From Eutypa lata (Eukaryota; Ascomycota; Sordariomycetes; Xylariales; Diatrypaceae), in the NCBI GenBank assembly GCA_022661535.1, contig JAKULF010000003.1:5518001-5582000 (forward strand): 64,000 nucleotides of DNA, given 5' to 3'. Below are positions 1 through 13,331 of this stretch, in pieces (position 1 is the stretch's first letter; every line of letters starts with the position of its first letter). Position numbers and translations under genes: made by a program. The notes under the pieces were generated by a model. That model worked only from the letters and a program-made list of their open reading frames with translations. It searched no databases and was not told the origin of the DNA.

Positions 1-1860
1 TCATCCGCAGATAGGCAGCAAACCCCTGGCTTACAATGAAGTGAGCTTCTTCGGTGGCATGAGACGTAGATGGTCTTAAAGCCAGCTTCACTTTTCTGAG
101 CAAGATATCCGCAATCGGACCGTATGTCGAGGGTCGAACGGTTGTTGACTCCAGCAGCTTAAGAAGAGCCGAATATTTTGGGAGGCATTTATCATGCCAA
201 GTCTTGGGGTCCTTGTTATAAGTACTAGAGGCACCTTGTTCTGGAAAGGGGGAGATTTCCAAACGTTCAAACTTGCTCACGATCTGGTCTTGCCATGACT
301 GTGGCAGTTGGAAACCATCGGCATCTTGGGTTGATGGCAAGCCCCCGGACTCTACCATATGCGGAAGGGACACACATAGCATGTCCTCGTTGGAGGCATC
401 AGACCAATGTAGGACAACGAATCTGGGAATATATGTGAGCTGGCGGACAGGCAATGCGAAATTGGCATGGTTTCAACATACTTTTGGAACTGTCTGATAA
501 AAAGACTTCGGAACCGCGTAGAATCAAGATCTGCGAAGTATGAGCAGAATGGTATGAACCACCTCATTAGGGGCTCTCGGGTCATAACATTCATAAAATC
601 TGTGATGAACGGTATAACAGCTTCCATAGGAGAGCTTGCCCACAGAATTGCAACGTTTATTATGACTTGTTGCCATACTGTCGATGACGCACTATTGTCG
701 AGAATATCCCGCTCCTTGGAAATGCCATTTAAAGCGGCCTGCAAGGATTTCAGTAGCGGTGACCAGTCGACTATCCTATTTCCTTTTCTAACACCAGATA
801 TTGTTCCTAGTAGCCTCACATAAAGACAATTTCGAAGCGGATAATTACTGAGACGCTCGTCCTTACTTGCGACGTCGATTATTGACTCAGCAATTGGGCC
901 AAAGGTTTCAGACGTAGTATGGTGAACAATGCTAACGAGTACACCGGATACCAGGTCCGCCCAGGTCATCTGGTCCGCAGATATACTGTCGCTATCCGGT
1001 ACTGCCGTAATCAAAGCTCTAATGATCTCAGGTCCTGTCGTGTGTATGCCCTGCCCATGACCTTTGACAGCCTCAGCAAAGGTTGTCATCAACCCATGGT
1101 AGTATAGGCCCATTTGCCGGCCTTCTCTAATAGATTCAAGATCAAGCCTGGCGTGTTCAATCAGGCCAGGCAACGCCTTCTCTCGGTTGGCCGGGGCCGC
1201 AGCTTTCTTGACCAGGAAACTTAGAGCCTCGGCAGCGAAGCGAGCTATATGCGGTGGGTTTCTCGCCTTGCCTAGTAATGGTGATAGAGCATTATACGTC
1301 GGTCGGAGATCGGGGACCAGAAGTTTAGACAGATATTTGAATAAAAAGGCCAAGCAAGCGAAAGTCCACTCGATGACGGCGGCATCTTGGGGCCGGCTGG
1401 CGATCTCGGTGATCAGCTTGAGGGCAGTCGGGTAGTGCTTCTCGAATCGTGGACCAAGGTCATGCGCGAAAGCTGTAAGAAGTTCCAGAAGGGCTTCTAA
1501 CGATTCCTTCTCTTGTATTGAAATATATTTGGCCAGCAATTCCATAATCTTAGCCTCAAAATGTAGGATCTGAGGCAGACTCTCGCAAAGCGGCATCACC
1601 TCCCTCCGGAAGGAGGTGAAGTCTTTCGATATGTTTAGATCCAGCCATTTCTCCAAACCGTTTCTAAAATATGAGGTCGTCGCTTCAAGATCTTCGACTT
1701 CGAGGTCATGTCGGCGCACTTTTCGCAGAGGATCGAGGGAATGGAGCTTGGATATCTTGGTACTGAAAGATTCCCATCGGTGATTCTTTTGGTGGGGAGT
1801 CCCTGTCTTGCCCTTTCGGGACTTGACTATACGTCCTGGGTTTTTAATTTTTGAGGACAT
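1..1860 (-). CDS. utp20: U3 snoRNP/SSU processome component Utp20, 5' part (runs off left edge)
   Basis: This is the N-terminal part of Utp20, a very large HEAT-like repeat protein of the nucleolar SSU processome that is needed for 18S rRNA maturation. The start is the ATG at 1860. The opening is basic (MSSKIKNPGRIVKSRKGKTG) and is followed by SFSTKISKLHSLDPLRKVRRHDLE, which matches the family's conserved N-terminus, then leucine-rich helical repeats. Exon 1 runs 1860-482. I place a 59-nt intron at 423-481, with donor GTATGT, a CTCAC branch-like site and acceptor CCCAG. Splicing it joins ...RQFQK to FVVLHWSDASNEDMLC and keeps the frame open to base 1. Without it the frame would stop at 352. 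The remainder of the gene lies outside the window. The 3' truncation is an edge effect, not a break. Its head-to-head neighbour is the Drn1-like gene. Family assignment is firm; the intron is inferred from frame and consensus. Confidence 0.9.
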
Positions 1861-2506
1861 CTTGACATTTTAGACTGCCGTCCTTATTTTGCAGTCAACT
1901 CGGCAGAGTCCGTACTCGTCGCTATACAATGAATAGAGTAAATTGCTGCTGTATCGAGATTCTCCGCCTCACTGGGACTATAACGGAACGCGACGTCCAA
2001 CTTTTTTCTCCGATAAGTTGATAAGATAGACCGATAAGCTAGCAAGTCTATAAATGTGGGGCAATCTTCAGTTGACATCGGCAACTTCTCTCCCTCTCGC
2101 CTCTCAATAATCTGTCTAAAGCTTTCGACTAATAAGAGTACCTAGGTAACCACCTATAATTAACCGGTTTGGAAGGGGTTGAACGTCTAATTGGGTTTGT
2201 TCATATGCGCCCACTCTATCCTATGGAAATCCTCCTTTGAAGATCACCAACTGGCCAATAGTTCGAACATCAGATACGAAGCAGCACACCTGCACACCAA
2301 CATGCACTTCGGGAGGCAGTTGCTTAGCTCCATATCCACTTAAGACTTTTTTATGGGGAATGCGCGTCACATTAGTGCATCGCGACTGAACTCCGAAGCT
2401 CAAGCTCTCAAGCTCTAGTTAAAGCTGAAGCTCAACCAGCTTCAATTATAATTTAGAGGCTAGAACCTTCACCCAACCAATCCTACGCACCCAAACAGGA
2501 TACACA
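1861..2506. promoter_or_regulatory. Divergent intergenic region between utp20 and the Drn1/CwfJ gene
   Basis: These 646 bases separate two start codons that point away from each other, so they must hold both promoters or one bidirectional promoter. The sequence contains an ACCTAGGT-type palindrome near 2140 and repeated AGCTC/AGCTT motifs at about 2398-2440. No TATA box can be assigned with confidence. The short minus-strand reading frames inside it look non-coding. Confidence 0.6.
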
Positions 2507-4275
2507 ATGGCAGCTAAGATGTAAGATAGGCTCATTAAATGATTGTTCTATGTGTAATATTGGCTAACATATGACATAGAATTGTGTTGGGGAGCCTCAA
2601 CGGCAACTTTGAGTCGGCTTTTAAGAAACTCGCGACTCTTCATGCCAAGCAGAACTTCTCCTTTGCTATCATCACTGGCAACCTGTTCAGTGTCGATCAA
2701 GACAAGGATGCCCTTTCGCGCCTACTCAGCGGCCAAATCAATGTGCCGCTCACAACATATTTCACTGTTGGCACTATTCCCCTGCCCGAGCAGGTCATTG
2801 AGCTCGTTGAGAAAGATGAGGATGTATGTCTAACCCATACCATTATTTGCCTACTATTCATACAAGGCCTTTCGTGCCTGCTCTTGTTACTAACTCATTA
2901 ACTGTAGGTTTGCGAGAATCTTCACTTTCTAGGAAAGCGCAGTGTCACTAAGACCTCGGACGGTATACGCATCGTAGCGCTTGGTGGCGTCCTCGACAAA
3001 ACCATAGTGGGTGGTCAATCCAAGGAGCAACATATGCCACTTCACACTGCCGATGATGCGAAGATTCTTCGTGGAGCTAACTCTGCCGATATCCTACTAA
3101 CTACCATTTGGCCTTCGGGTGTCTGGACTGGCTCCAATGTTCCTATCACTCCTGAGAATCAGGCTGCAATTACCAGCTCTGAAGAGATAGCCGGTCTGGC
3201 CGCAACTCTAAAACCCCGTTACCACTTTTGCACCTCACCTAACGAATTCTTTTATGAGAGAGAGCCTTTCTTCCATCCGCCCAGTAGCCCTGAGTCAGAC
3301 GAGAAAGCAGTCACCCGTTTCATCTCACTTGCGCCCTTTGGTAACACAGTCAAGCAGAAGGCTCTATATGCATTCAATCTTCAGGTTGGCGAGACAGCTT
3401 CATCTATCCCGGCTGGTAGCACTATCTCGCCGTACTTAGCACGTTCGAATCCAAGAAAGCGCGCCGCACCAACTGATGGTGAGCACTATAGCCGCTTCGG
3501 CAACGGCCATGATGGTCATCGCTCACGTCGCTCCCGAAGGGCGCGATCACCTCCCCCTGGTCCGGATCGATGCTTCTTTTGTCTCAGCAACTCAAACTTA
3601 GACACGCACATGATTTGCTCAATTGGAGAAGAGAGCTACGTGACTACAGCTAAAGGTCCCTTGCCAGCTCCTGATACATTCGCCTCTTCGGACTTGCGCA
3701 TTCCATGCCATCAATTGATTATCCCCTTACCCCACGAACCCACCATCCGTCTGATGGCCGCAGCTGCCGAAAAGACTTACGTGGAGATGAACCGATTCAA
3801 GGAGGCCTTGCAGGCGATGGTAGCAACACAATCGAAACATAAACTCGGCGCGGTCACTTGGGAGATCAGTCGTCAGGCAAACATTCACCTTCACTGGCAG
3901 TTTCTGCCCATCTCAATTGATCTACTTAAGAAGGGACTCGTTGAGGCTGGTTTGAAGGTCGAAGCTGAGAATCGCAACTACCCGCCGTTCGAAGAGATAG
4001 AGCTTGGCTCCGGTATCGATGAGCCGGATGACTTCTTCCGCGTGTGGCTTTGGTCCGATGACGGCGACACTGGCATCCGTAGCAAGGAGCTAGTCATGCG
4101 TCTCGACGAGGGCTTTCGCTTCGACCTGCAGTTCGGCCGGAAGGTCATGGCTAAGCTCTTGGGACTTGAGGGAAGGGTGGACTGGAAGAACGTGGTTCAA
4201 CCCATCCTCGAAGAGACTGAAGACGTGAACAAGTTCAACGAGGTCTTCAAACCGTGGGATTTTACTGCGGAATAG
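2507..4275 (+). CDS. CwfJ-family protein, lariat debranching-associated Drn1/CWF19L1-like
   Basis: The predicted protein of 541 aa belongs to the CwfJ/CWF19-like family. Family members bind the lariat debranching enzyme Dbr1 or late spliceosomes and aid intron turnover. The exons are 2507-2520, 2580-2823 and 2908-4275. The introns are 2521-2579 (GTAAGA...TAG with CTAAC branch) and 2824-2907 (GTATGT...TAG with CTAAC). The N-terminal part (IVLGSLNGNFESAF, SFAIITGNLF, IVALGGVLD) is the metallophosphatase-like fold. It is followed by CwfJ_C_1 with a Cys pair and His (RCFFCLSNSNLDTHMI) and a HIT-like HLHWQFLPI motif, then CwfJ_C_2 to the C-terminus. A basic linker (RSRRSRRARSPPPGPDR) precedes the Cys pair. 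The very short 14-nt first exon is supported because it supplies MAAKI and the correct phase. Length fits the Drn1 family. Confidence 0.9.
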
Positions 4276-5006
4276 GCATAGTCTAGAGTTCGGCGTTGTT
4301 GGTTCGGAAAAGTACCTTTGATGATACCCATTTTAGCATTTACACGGCAGCTGAGTCTGAAATCGGGCGGGCATTTGCTGCTGCCTACAAGTTTGGCCAT
4401 ATATAAGATAGCAATGTAGGATAGAGAGTCACCGGTAGCCCTAACGTACATGGAGGCTGCGTTTATAATTGTACCTACTAATTTATATACTAGTATACCA
4501 CGTCTCTTCCTAAAACTCCACGCTCAACAGTACCTATAAGTGGCTTGCATAAGAGCATGTCTCATCACGTATGGGTTCTTATGGTTACTCACTTCGGTAA
4601 CCTCCAGCCTCCCTATGTAAACCTTACAAGTCAGTCTTCAATCTTTGGACCTGTGTGGAGTGATCTGCGGCATCCCTCGTATTAGGTGCAAGCTCCTGAA
4701 CAGTAAATAGTACTGGTCGGAAACTTTAGTATAGTGTTGCTAAACCAAATATCTAGAAAGCATCTCCCCTATTCATAACGCAACTCCAAGCTAGTAGGAC
4801 GAAAAGCCTTGTTTTCTATACCTTGATACAACCTCCAAAAGATGGACCCCTGCAGTTGCCAAAATGACAGTAACTTAACATTTTTTTTTTTTTTGAATGC
4901 CCTAAATGAGGAACTCAATCAGGAACCCTCCAAGCTGCAATGATGCTTCAGCGCCTTTAGCATGTACTTCAATTCAATGGCTCAACCAATGGAATTTATT
5001 TTCCAA
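4276..5006. other. Intergenic, convergent 3' flanks
   Basis: This is the space between the convergent 3' ends of the CwfJ-like gene and the ankyrin-type gene. It includes a T-tract of about 14 bases near 4882. No gene is seen. Confidence 0.5.
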
Positions 5007-8000
5007 TTAATGTCTAGCCAATACAGGACCTAGGTAAGTCTGAGCGTACGTTTGGCGCCATGCAACAACCGCTCGGTCCATTTCTTCTATCCAGAATTCT
5101 TCAGTATCCCGCCTCCGCGCTTGTGTCGCTTCATCCTCGTCCGAATCATCCTCAACCATGCCATCCTCGTCCGTGTCCGAGTCATCATAACCAATTAGCT
5201 TCACGCCGGAGGATTCAATGGTATCCCTCTGGTCCTGAGTCAGCGGCTCGTTCTCTGCGTCTCTTATCTGGCGCATCTTCTCTGTCCAAGGTCCCTCGAT
5301 AAATTCTGCCAATGAGTCGCCATCCTGAAGGAATTGGTCCATGAACTCAACCATCAGTTCTTCCAGTTGCTCGAGGGAATGCTCGTCTTCCTCACGCAGG
5401 TTGGGAAAGTCTTCGCCGTAAGTTTCTGCTTCTGTGACACTGGGTCTGAAAGATAAGGTCATGCAGCACGTGTGCCTGATCTGAAGTTCGTGGAATGTAA
5501 GAACTCGAATGACCGTCTTTGCAACTTCTTGCGATGAACCGACTAAAGGTACGATCTGGGAGCAGATGAACTCATTTGGTAGCAGAGACCCGTAATGATG
5601 ACGGGCATAAAGTCCGTTCAAATAAACTGCTAAAGGAGTGCAGCCTGTAGAAGGTGTTAAGCAGCCACAGCAACACCCATCCGTTGCATCTCGTTCACTA
5701 TTCAAGCATAGGGATAGTAGCCTCGGGTCATACAAATCCTTGGGAAGTACATAACGTGTTACTACCCTAAAGAGGATATGCCAAACCCTTCGTTGTGGTA
5801 GCTTTCTCCAACATGTGGGACTCAGGTATTCAGCATAGTCGCTATGATAGTCGTCATACGGAACAATATTGGAAACACTAGCACCATGGCTTATGAGCCA
5901 TTGGGCATATTCGAAAGAGTATGTGAAGTATGCAGAACTTGACGACTTCAGAAGCGGCGTGCATCCTCCGTAGTAGAGATCAATGTCGCGGAAACCCATG
6001 TTGAACGCAAGCTCGGCGAATATATCGTTGAAAATTAAATGGTAAATAGTCGATGATCTTGTAGGGGACGACGGAGGACCCAGTCGATAGTCGCCTGGCT
6101 CGAGTCCGAACAGGCGAAAAGGGAATATACCTTTCTGCTCGAGTCGGCATATCAATCCTGCGCACTTCGCATCGAGCACACTCGAGTCACAGAGACCGAG
6201 TTCGTGTTTTTCGTCTATGGAGAGGTAGGCACAGAAGAAAGATCGCAGCTTTTCTCGCCACCATTTAATGTGCTGTAGTAATGTTGCAAGAGCCTTCCAA
6301 GATGAGACGCTGTGGCAAAGTTTTATGTGAAATACGTTGCCCTCATCAAGGAAACTACCAGCCCCCAGAAGAATCCTGAGAGATTCGTCGCAACAACAGT
6401 CGTCGCACATAAAGTTAGTCGGATCTAGGCATATGTCTCTACTGTGTTTCAAGGCTATGGAGATTGGGGTTTGTCCGTTGACGTTTGCAGCTCTTGCGAG
6501 GATGGGCATATGCTCGATTAACAACCGCAATCCCGCCGGCCAACAAACCGCGATGCGGATCAGCATTTCGCCGTTGTCCCTCAACATTAGCGGATTTATT
6601 TCGGCAGAGTTACACAATACGTTATGTAGACTAGTTTCGTTTTGTTCCAGTAGAGCAATAAAAAGAGGGCTATCAAGGCCAAAAGCTTCGAGAATATTAG
6701 ATATATGAATCTAAGCAGAGATAAAAGAAAATTTGGTGGTGGCGTCATTTACCTTCAGTCAAAGCGGTTGATCTGGCAATAGATTTTCCATAAACATGGA
6801 AGCGAATCATTCTAGGGTTTGAAACTAGAAGACAGTTGGGTTGAGATGGCGTTTCTTGAACCAGGAGTGGAAGTATGTGTTCGACAACGTATGTTCGACG
6901 CCGTTGGAACTCAAGAAGAGATAAAGGAACCTCTAGGGGAAGTCTACAAAGTAGGCTATGTTAAATCGGGGACAATCAATTACTACAGTGTTAAACTCAC
7001 TGGGAAAACCTGGCGCTGATATTATGTCCATAGCCCACACCGAGTTCCCCAATAATCATCAAAATGTCTTTCAGCGCCTGCAGTTTCGCAATAGTAGTGT
7101 GCCGGACACACATTGCAAATACCTATAGCATGTTAGCCACTTATTAGAACGGCGTCTATGGAGACCTACGTCTGTAAGTATCACGTCCATTAATGTCTGC
7201 CCATACTCATTAACATCGGTTAGCGAAGCATTACCGGCAACGTATATGCGCCGCAGTTTCGAAGTAAAGTGACGAGTAATCACATCATTTCGAAGATCTA
7301 CTTTCGGGTCATGGGAAAAAAAGGCAGTGGCAACACTTGCAAGGCGAAAAGCCGGCGACTGCCTAGAATCCACCATTGCAAAGTATTGAAACGTGGGACT
7401 GATACTGTACCCGCCAGCACCGTAGCTGAGATGAAGGCTGGCAGAAATCGCGGCTGATAAAACCCGTCGTAGGCCCGTATACATAAAGCCAATTTTTCGT
7501 TGATGATCGACTTGCGTAATCTGGGCTAAAGGACAATCAGCCGCATGTGGCATATCGACAATTGTTTCGTTCAGTAGTGATATCGAGAGCACGCGGAACT
7601 CGCTTTCAGTGGCCTGCCGCCGATGCCAGCAACCGCACGATTTCACTCTGCTTCTATGCGAGCTCGTCCATGTCATATTCTGGTTTCTCTCTAGGAGTCC
7701 CGAAGATGATGTTGGTAGATAATTGCTGTAATCCGAGCTGGCGATGTTTTGGGCGTCTCGGAGCAAGCTTGGTTTTGACATCATCATTGCAGTCATGTTT
7801 CTTTCCCGAGCGCTATCATTAAGCAATGCTGTCTGCTGGACTGAGGTTTGCATCATGCGTTGAATCTCGGCAACCATTTGTATTTGGGCTTCCTGAAAAG
7901 CGTCAAGAATATTACTTTCAACTTTTGACACCTGGGATGTAATGTCTCTGACACTCTGGGGCACGGATGAAAGACTAGATTGAACATCTCCTAGTTGAGC

Positions 8001-8651
8001 ATTGGTAGTCATCTGTGCTGAGTGGAGCGTATCAGACTTTGTGTTGAGGGTAACAAGTACAGTTGCTGATGATTTCGCTGTATTGTCGAGTTCGGTGACC
8101 TTAACATTGATGCCTGCTAGGGTATGTCTGGTAACCACATTAACTTTGTTTTCCTCAATATTAAGCATTTGCGAGCCGAAAGATACTTCCCCATTCATAA
8201 AAGGGGTTACATACAATCCAAGTCCGTCAATTGCTACCGAAAGAACATCGATTATGCGCTCAAGCCTAGATTCCAACCTATCCAGGTCGGGCCGATGGAA
8301 CGGATAACGGAGTATCTTTCTGACCTCTTTCAACTTACCCTTGAGATCCGTTTGAGGGGTCAGTTCATGTTTTTGGAGTTCGGCTTGCAGAAATTGAAGC
8401 TCTGCCATACACGATTGCAGGTTAGAGGTCACGATGGTGCTCGGACTACGATGCTCATTTTCGAACGCAGGAATGGCGGCGCTAATGACGTCAAGAGATT
8501 CCCGGAGTCGTTCGAGATGTGCTGAGGTCTTTCCCAATTCCTCCTCGCGCGATCTGACCGTACCGAGGTATTGCTTGCACTCCTGGTACACTTGGATGCC
8601 CAAAGAGACAACTCCAACTGCTGTCCCAAGGGCACCAATAGGCTCAGCCAT
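5007..8651 (-). CDS. PigL_N/SesA-type helical-domain protein with ankyrin-like C-terminus
   Basis: I model one gene of four exons: 8651-7170, 7122-7001, 6811-6753 and 6685-5007, about 1113 aa. Residues 1-200 (MAEPIGALGTAVGVVSLGIQ, coiled segments) match the fungal N-terminal helical domain found before NACHT or ankyrin modules (PF17111/PF17107 type). The middle has a Cys/His-rich patch and the family motif LSYGAGGYSISPTFQYFAMVD. The C-terminal half has loose ankyrin-like repeats (NGQTPISIALKHS, GGCTPLL) and an acidic tail (DDSDTDEDGMVEDDSDEDE). The introns at 7123-7169 (47 nt, GTAGGT, GCTAAC branch) and 6686-6752 (67 nt, CTAAT branch) are convincing. The intron at 6812-7000 is 189 nt with donor GTGAGT and preserves frame but is less certain. 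If it is not spliced, the locus would be two genes, ending near 7011 and starting at the ATG at 6810. Function is unknown. Related proteins are often linked to incompatibility or NLR-like signalling, which is only inference here. Confidence 0.65.
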
Positions 8652-9944
8652 GATTAGACTGTGACTTCCGCCACTTGACAATCGGAAGCACAATTCCGAG
8701 TGGGAGAACTCGTTATAAATGCATAACGTTGCAGTCTCCAGGTCAGGCTTTGAATACGTATTGGCGAAAGGGGGTGAGTCTCGGTGTCAAATATTAACAA
8801 GCGACCTTAAAATTCAAAGAAAAACAGACAACATATCAGTCTCTGAGTACTTATCGCATCAGAAAACTAGCCGTAGGATCCATATGGAAGGGAAAGAAAG
8901 AATAGGAATGATGAATGGCTGGTAGGCAGCTTTTTGGGAGCTGTGAGGCTGTGGCGCTGAAGGTGCGTGCGGAGACGGTCGTTCTGCGACTCCGATTGGC
9001 ACTCATGCAAGATAGCGACTTTTAGCATCTAGTATCGTACTCAGCTGAAAGCTATTTTCGCTCCGTTTATATAAACTCAACCTCGTGATGAGCCTTGGGG
9101 CTGGCTAGGCCACGAGGCACCTAGGCGCTCTTGGCGTGGCGTAGACCTATCTAGGCGTTTTTGGGGCAATGGTGGTTGTGGTTGCTCTATAGTATAGTCA
9201 TTTCTGCTTAAAGTTTATAGTAATATGAACTCAACGTTTTCGTAATATAGGTAGTTAATGTGCCTACTTGGATATCAGGCAAGTAGGTAAGCATCTGAAT
9301 CCAAGTATTCCAATATGTTATTTAACTTGGGAACGACCTGGTAAGCAGCGAATGCTTATTTATATCTTGATTATTAAATGACTTCGGCTCTAGTATACAA
9401 GATACAGGTTAAGACTCTATTAAACGTGCTCAACCTGATGGGGGAATTAGAAGAAGAATTCAGGAGTTGCGGCAAGTCATGTTAATGTTTCGATATTAAA
9501 GGTGACAATTTACATAATGAAGGAAGAATGTATAGACCAAGTATTACAAGCTTCTGGCCACATATAGCCTCCTATTCATAGACTGGTAGTACGAGACTTA
9601 GTCGCACTTATTGGTTGCAGTCTGTCTTAGTTACACAATATCTAGGCTACGAGTCAAGTCATCAAATTTCCCTCATACGAACACCTACCCATCTCACATC
9701 CCCCCTATTCCCTAAACGGGTACGTCTATCCAACACGATAACTGTATGCGGCTGGTACACTCGAGAGGCCCTAACATGGCTCGAACCTGAAATAATGCCA
9801 GCACAAACTTCTGCATGTCAGTGTTATGCATAAGCAGCTCGTAATTACAAGACAACGCCGGCCGGACCCGCATGGCACGCATATCCTGACCCCGTGTACA
9901 TGCTACAGCGGATGCTCAGGGACGAACGGTTCCTTGCGGACCCG

Positions 9945-10670
9945 GCCCTTGCTTATAGGCCACACACCGCCGACGTGGCTCTTCTGTGCCTATACGATCG
10001 ATTGCCTTGGTGTCGTCTCCCTTGTGGTGGGCAGCGGAGTACTCGAATCGCTTGCTTAGCAAGTGCCGAAGCATGTTCACCACATCCTTTTCGTGCCCAT
10101 GAAACTCTGAAGCCAGAACCTGGAGGCCGTATTCTCGTGTTCATTGGGGTATCTCAAGACCATTGCACCGCTCTTGTGTGACGTTGACCATCTCTTTATC
10201 GACATTTCCGAGGTAGTTGATGATTTTGCACATCAGCATGTCGAGAGAAGAGATACAGAATATATGTAGATGCCATATTAAAAAATGGCATCATACGCAT
10301 CGCTACATCCCAGTGGTTACTTCGTAAACGCATGTTCCTCCATATTATGCCACATCGACGTCGAGAACCGCAAGAATGCTGGCCCGTGACATCCTGGCCC
10401 TCCTCTCTAAGAGGCTCAACGTCACTCTGTTTCCTAGGACATAGCTGCCAGTAGACGTAGTAGTCTATGGTCTCCGCATGTGGCTAGTTTGCCTCGACAG
10501 CTACTAGATATGTTGAAACCGGTGATTCTGGATCATGTATTTGCGATATTGGCTCTCGCAGCATAAATTCGGACATGCCGTGCGAGCCATCGCCGGTGTA
10601 CAACACCTTGCAACAGCCGAAGTTGTTGAAGCACTTTGCGACAGCGTCGAGATGGATGGGAGGCTTGTGA
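9945..10670 (-). pseudogene. Decayed protein-coding relic, family unknown
   Basis: Two blocks on the minus strand read like real protein interrupted by stops and frame changes. One, at about 10440-10665, encodes a segment with KVLYTGDGSHGMSEFMLREP. The other, at about 9950-10260, encodes MLMCKIINYLGNVDKEMVNV and, after one TGA, EFHGHEKDVVNMLRHLLSKR. Amino-acid composition and helix periodicity look natural, but no splice solution joins the blocks cleanly. I do not recognise the family. It could be a dead member of a fungal multigene family that suffered point decay. Confidence 0.35.
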
Positions 10671-13331
10671 CATTAACCCTAAGAACCTGGCCTGTCGAGA
10701 CATTCGGGTACTGAATTTCTGGTGTTGTTATTTATACCACCCCTCGTCATCAGAAGAGGTTCCTGGACATTTTTGTTCTGCGAGGGTCGGGAAAAGGGGT
10801 AAATCACCATGTACTCTTAATGGCGAAGCTCCGGACTGTTTGATCAGTTCGATGTGTAGATATCTGATGGAGTAGTTTGTGTGCCCAAAATCGTTTCAAT
10901 CAAGAGCGTCTACATGTCGGTTTAAGTTGATGATTTCTTCGTAAGTGGCTTAACAGTATATATAGCATGGACTGGCAGGCGATGGCGAAGGCATTGGAAT
11001 AGACTGACATCACATCACATCACATCATTGAAACCTCAACCAGAACAGAAGACGATTCGGTTGCTAGAATAATCAACAGAGTAACTGTAATAAGTGCAAG
11101 CTAAAGAATATATACCTACTGTAACGTATTTTCTATGGCCTCTAAGCCGCATGCATGAATGTTCACAGCGATGTACTTCTCTACTAGGCTTCATCAGCTC
11201 TATCAATACGCTGAAAAGGGTGAATCTCTTCAAAGGACACTGGAACATGAATATGAACACATAAACTATAGATAAATCACACAAGAGATTCTGAACTGCT
11301 AATAAATAAAGTCGACTTTGTCAGCCTACCGAGATAGTGTCTGGATCTGGCACAAACGAAGGAGTGAGGTTGGAGCTGACACCTTTTTATGGTTAGTGGC
11401 ACTCGTGACCTCGTGACAAGACCAGGGTAAAGATAAGCGTGATTGTTTACATTGCACGCGAAAACGGGTGTTTACTTTTTTTAAGGTTTCTTTTACCCCT
11501 CACTTTGGATTCCCGTTTCCTTGTGTGTTCCTACATCTACTAAATAGTGGACATCGTAGGTAAGCTCCATCGCTGCCCTTGCTGAACTTCAAACGGCGCT
11601 ATTAGAGAGCCACGCAAGATAGTTGTTTTACAATAGTCACATTGAACCATTCAAGGTCCGATTCTCACAAGGGAAGGCCTGGGACGGCATTATTGGAAAA
11701 ATACCGTCGTGGGTCTCAATACGATTTCCTCACGCGGGAATCGAGATGATGCGATACGTTATAGCCTCGATTTTCCGGGGTTGCCCGCAAATTATCTAAA
11801 TAGGGTGTAGACTGATGCACATCAGACAGCTGAATAGAAAAAAAAGACTCACCAACACCATCCTAAACATCAAGCAAGTCAAGCTACCAACCGCCGTCGG
11901 TCCAATCAGGTGAGAGAGATGCAAGCCCGTCTAGTAGTAAGATGTAAATGGACTCCTCCGGCTGTGCCGCGCCGTCGGCGACTAGCTCGAGAGAAGGGAG
12001 GGGGATGCAATTGAGCGTTATCATTGGTCTCTCATCCCGAATCCCATTGCATTCATGCAGGCGATTGCGACGGAGGCAGTTTTGTCATGCCATTGAAGAT
12101 GCTGCCGCGCCTGGTTGGCGCCGTTAGAGAATCCTGCGCAAAGATTCCCACATGTGCCTCATCTCATGCCTCTCTAAATGTAAACAACTTACCATGGCAG
12201 CATGGAAGAAGATCTCGGCATCTCGGTCGACTTCTCGAGTGTAGTTAGTTTTTACGTAGTGTTTTTATTTTTACGAAGCTCTCGTGTCTTTTGCATATTC
12301 TCCGGCCGCTATTGTAGCAGCTGTTCCTGGAAGACTGGGGAAGATTGCCTCGAACGGGCTGAGCAAGTGTCAGATCAATCGCGGCTATGACGAGGTTGAC
12401 TAGAGGTTCTGCCCATTCTGCCATTTACGAAGAAGCGTGCACCGAAGATCCCGCGCTAGGTGCCCCGAGCCGACGCTCGAGAACACCGAAGCAGGAAACC
12501 CCCGGTGGTTTGAGCTTACGATGACGTTGGGCAGTGCTGGTTCCCTGACCCAGCAGATCGGCACTTTGGACGTGTGATCGAGGTTCGATAGATAGCCCGA
12601 TGATAGCCCACGCTAGGTCTCCCGTTTCGCAACCTATTGCGTGCTATCAGGCTATGGTAAATGGGTTTCTAAATTCGGAACTCAATTCGCCGAAAGGGAG
12701 GGAGGGAGAGTGTTACCTCCAAATCAAACAAACACTAGCTCCAAGAGACAGACATCCCTTTTTGCTCATGAGCTTTATTGAATCTTAAGGGGGGATATCT
12801 AGTTCGGGATTTAGTTATGATTTATCAGTTGAGTTGTACGATTATTGACTAGTTTCGTTGCTGGGTCGTTCATCTTCATCTCCGTTGATGTCAAATTTTT
12901 CTTTTTTAGTTGAGTTGCATTGTTGTACATAGTTATGGATTCCCTTGCGCTTAGCAACCGCTCAATATGACCCAGCTATATGAGTCTAGCTCACGACAGC
13001 TCTGGGATTGAGCTCTGAAAAATCTCCGGATGCGGCTCGAGCGTCAAACGAGACCTATGTCTGTAGGTAGGTATGCATGCTCGGTGTTTATGTACTGAGA
13101 CTAGAAGAGAAAAAGACGTTTGGGTTCTTTGAAATGACAAGATGGAGCTCGCGCCTGTGACATCCAATCAAGTGGCGACACGGAGCCGATGATTTCGTAA
13201 AAGAGCGCCCCTACTGCGATGTTAAATTTGAAGATGAGCAAGCCACATATATAACAATCCACCGCCTATATTTCAAGGCTCATAGAGTCATAGTCGAGCT
13301 TCGATATAACAAACTATCGGGGGCGCGAGCC

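Noticed and set aside
352..500. Apparent frameshift or premature stop in the utp20 gene
   Set aside because: A 59-nt intron with GTATGT donor and proper acceptor (423-481) restores the frame and a conserved-looking junction.
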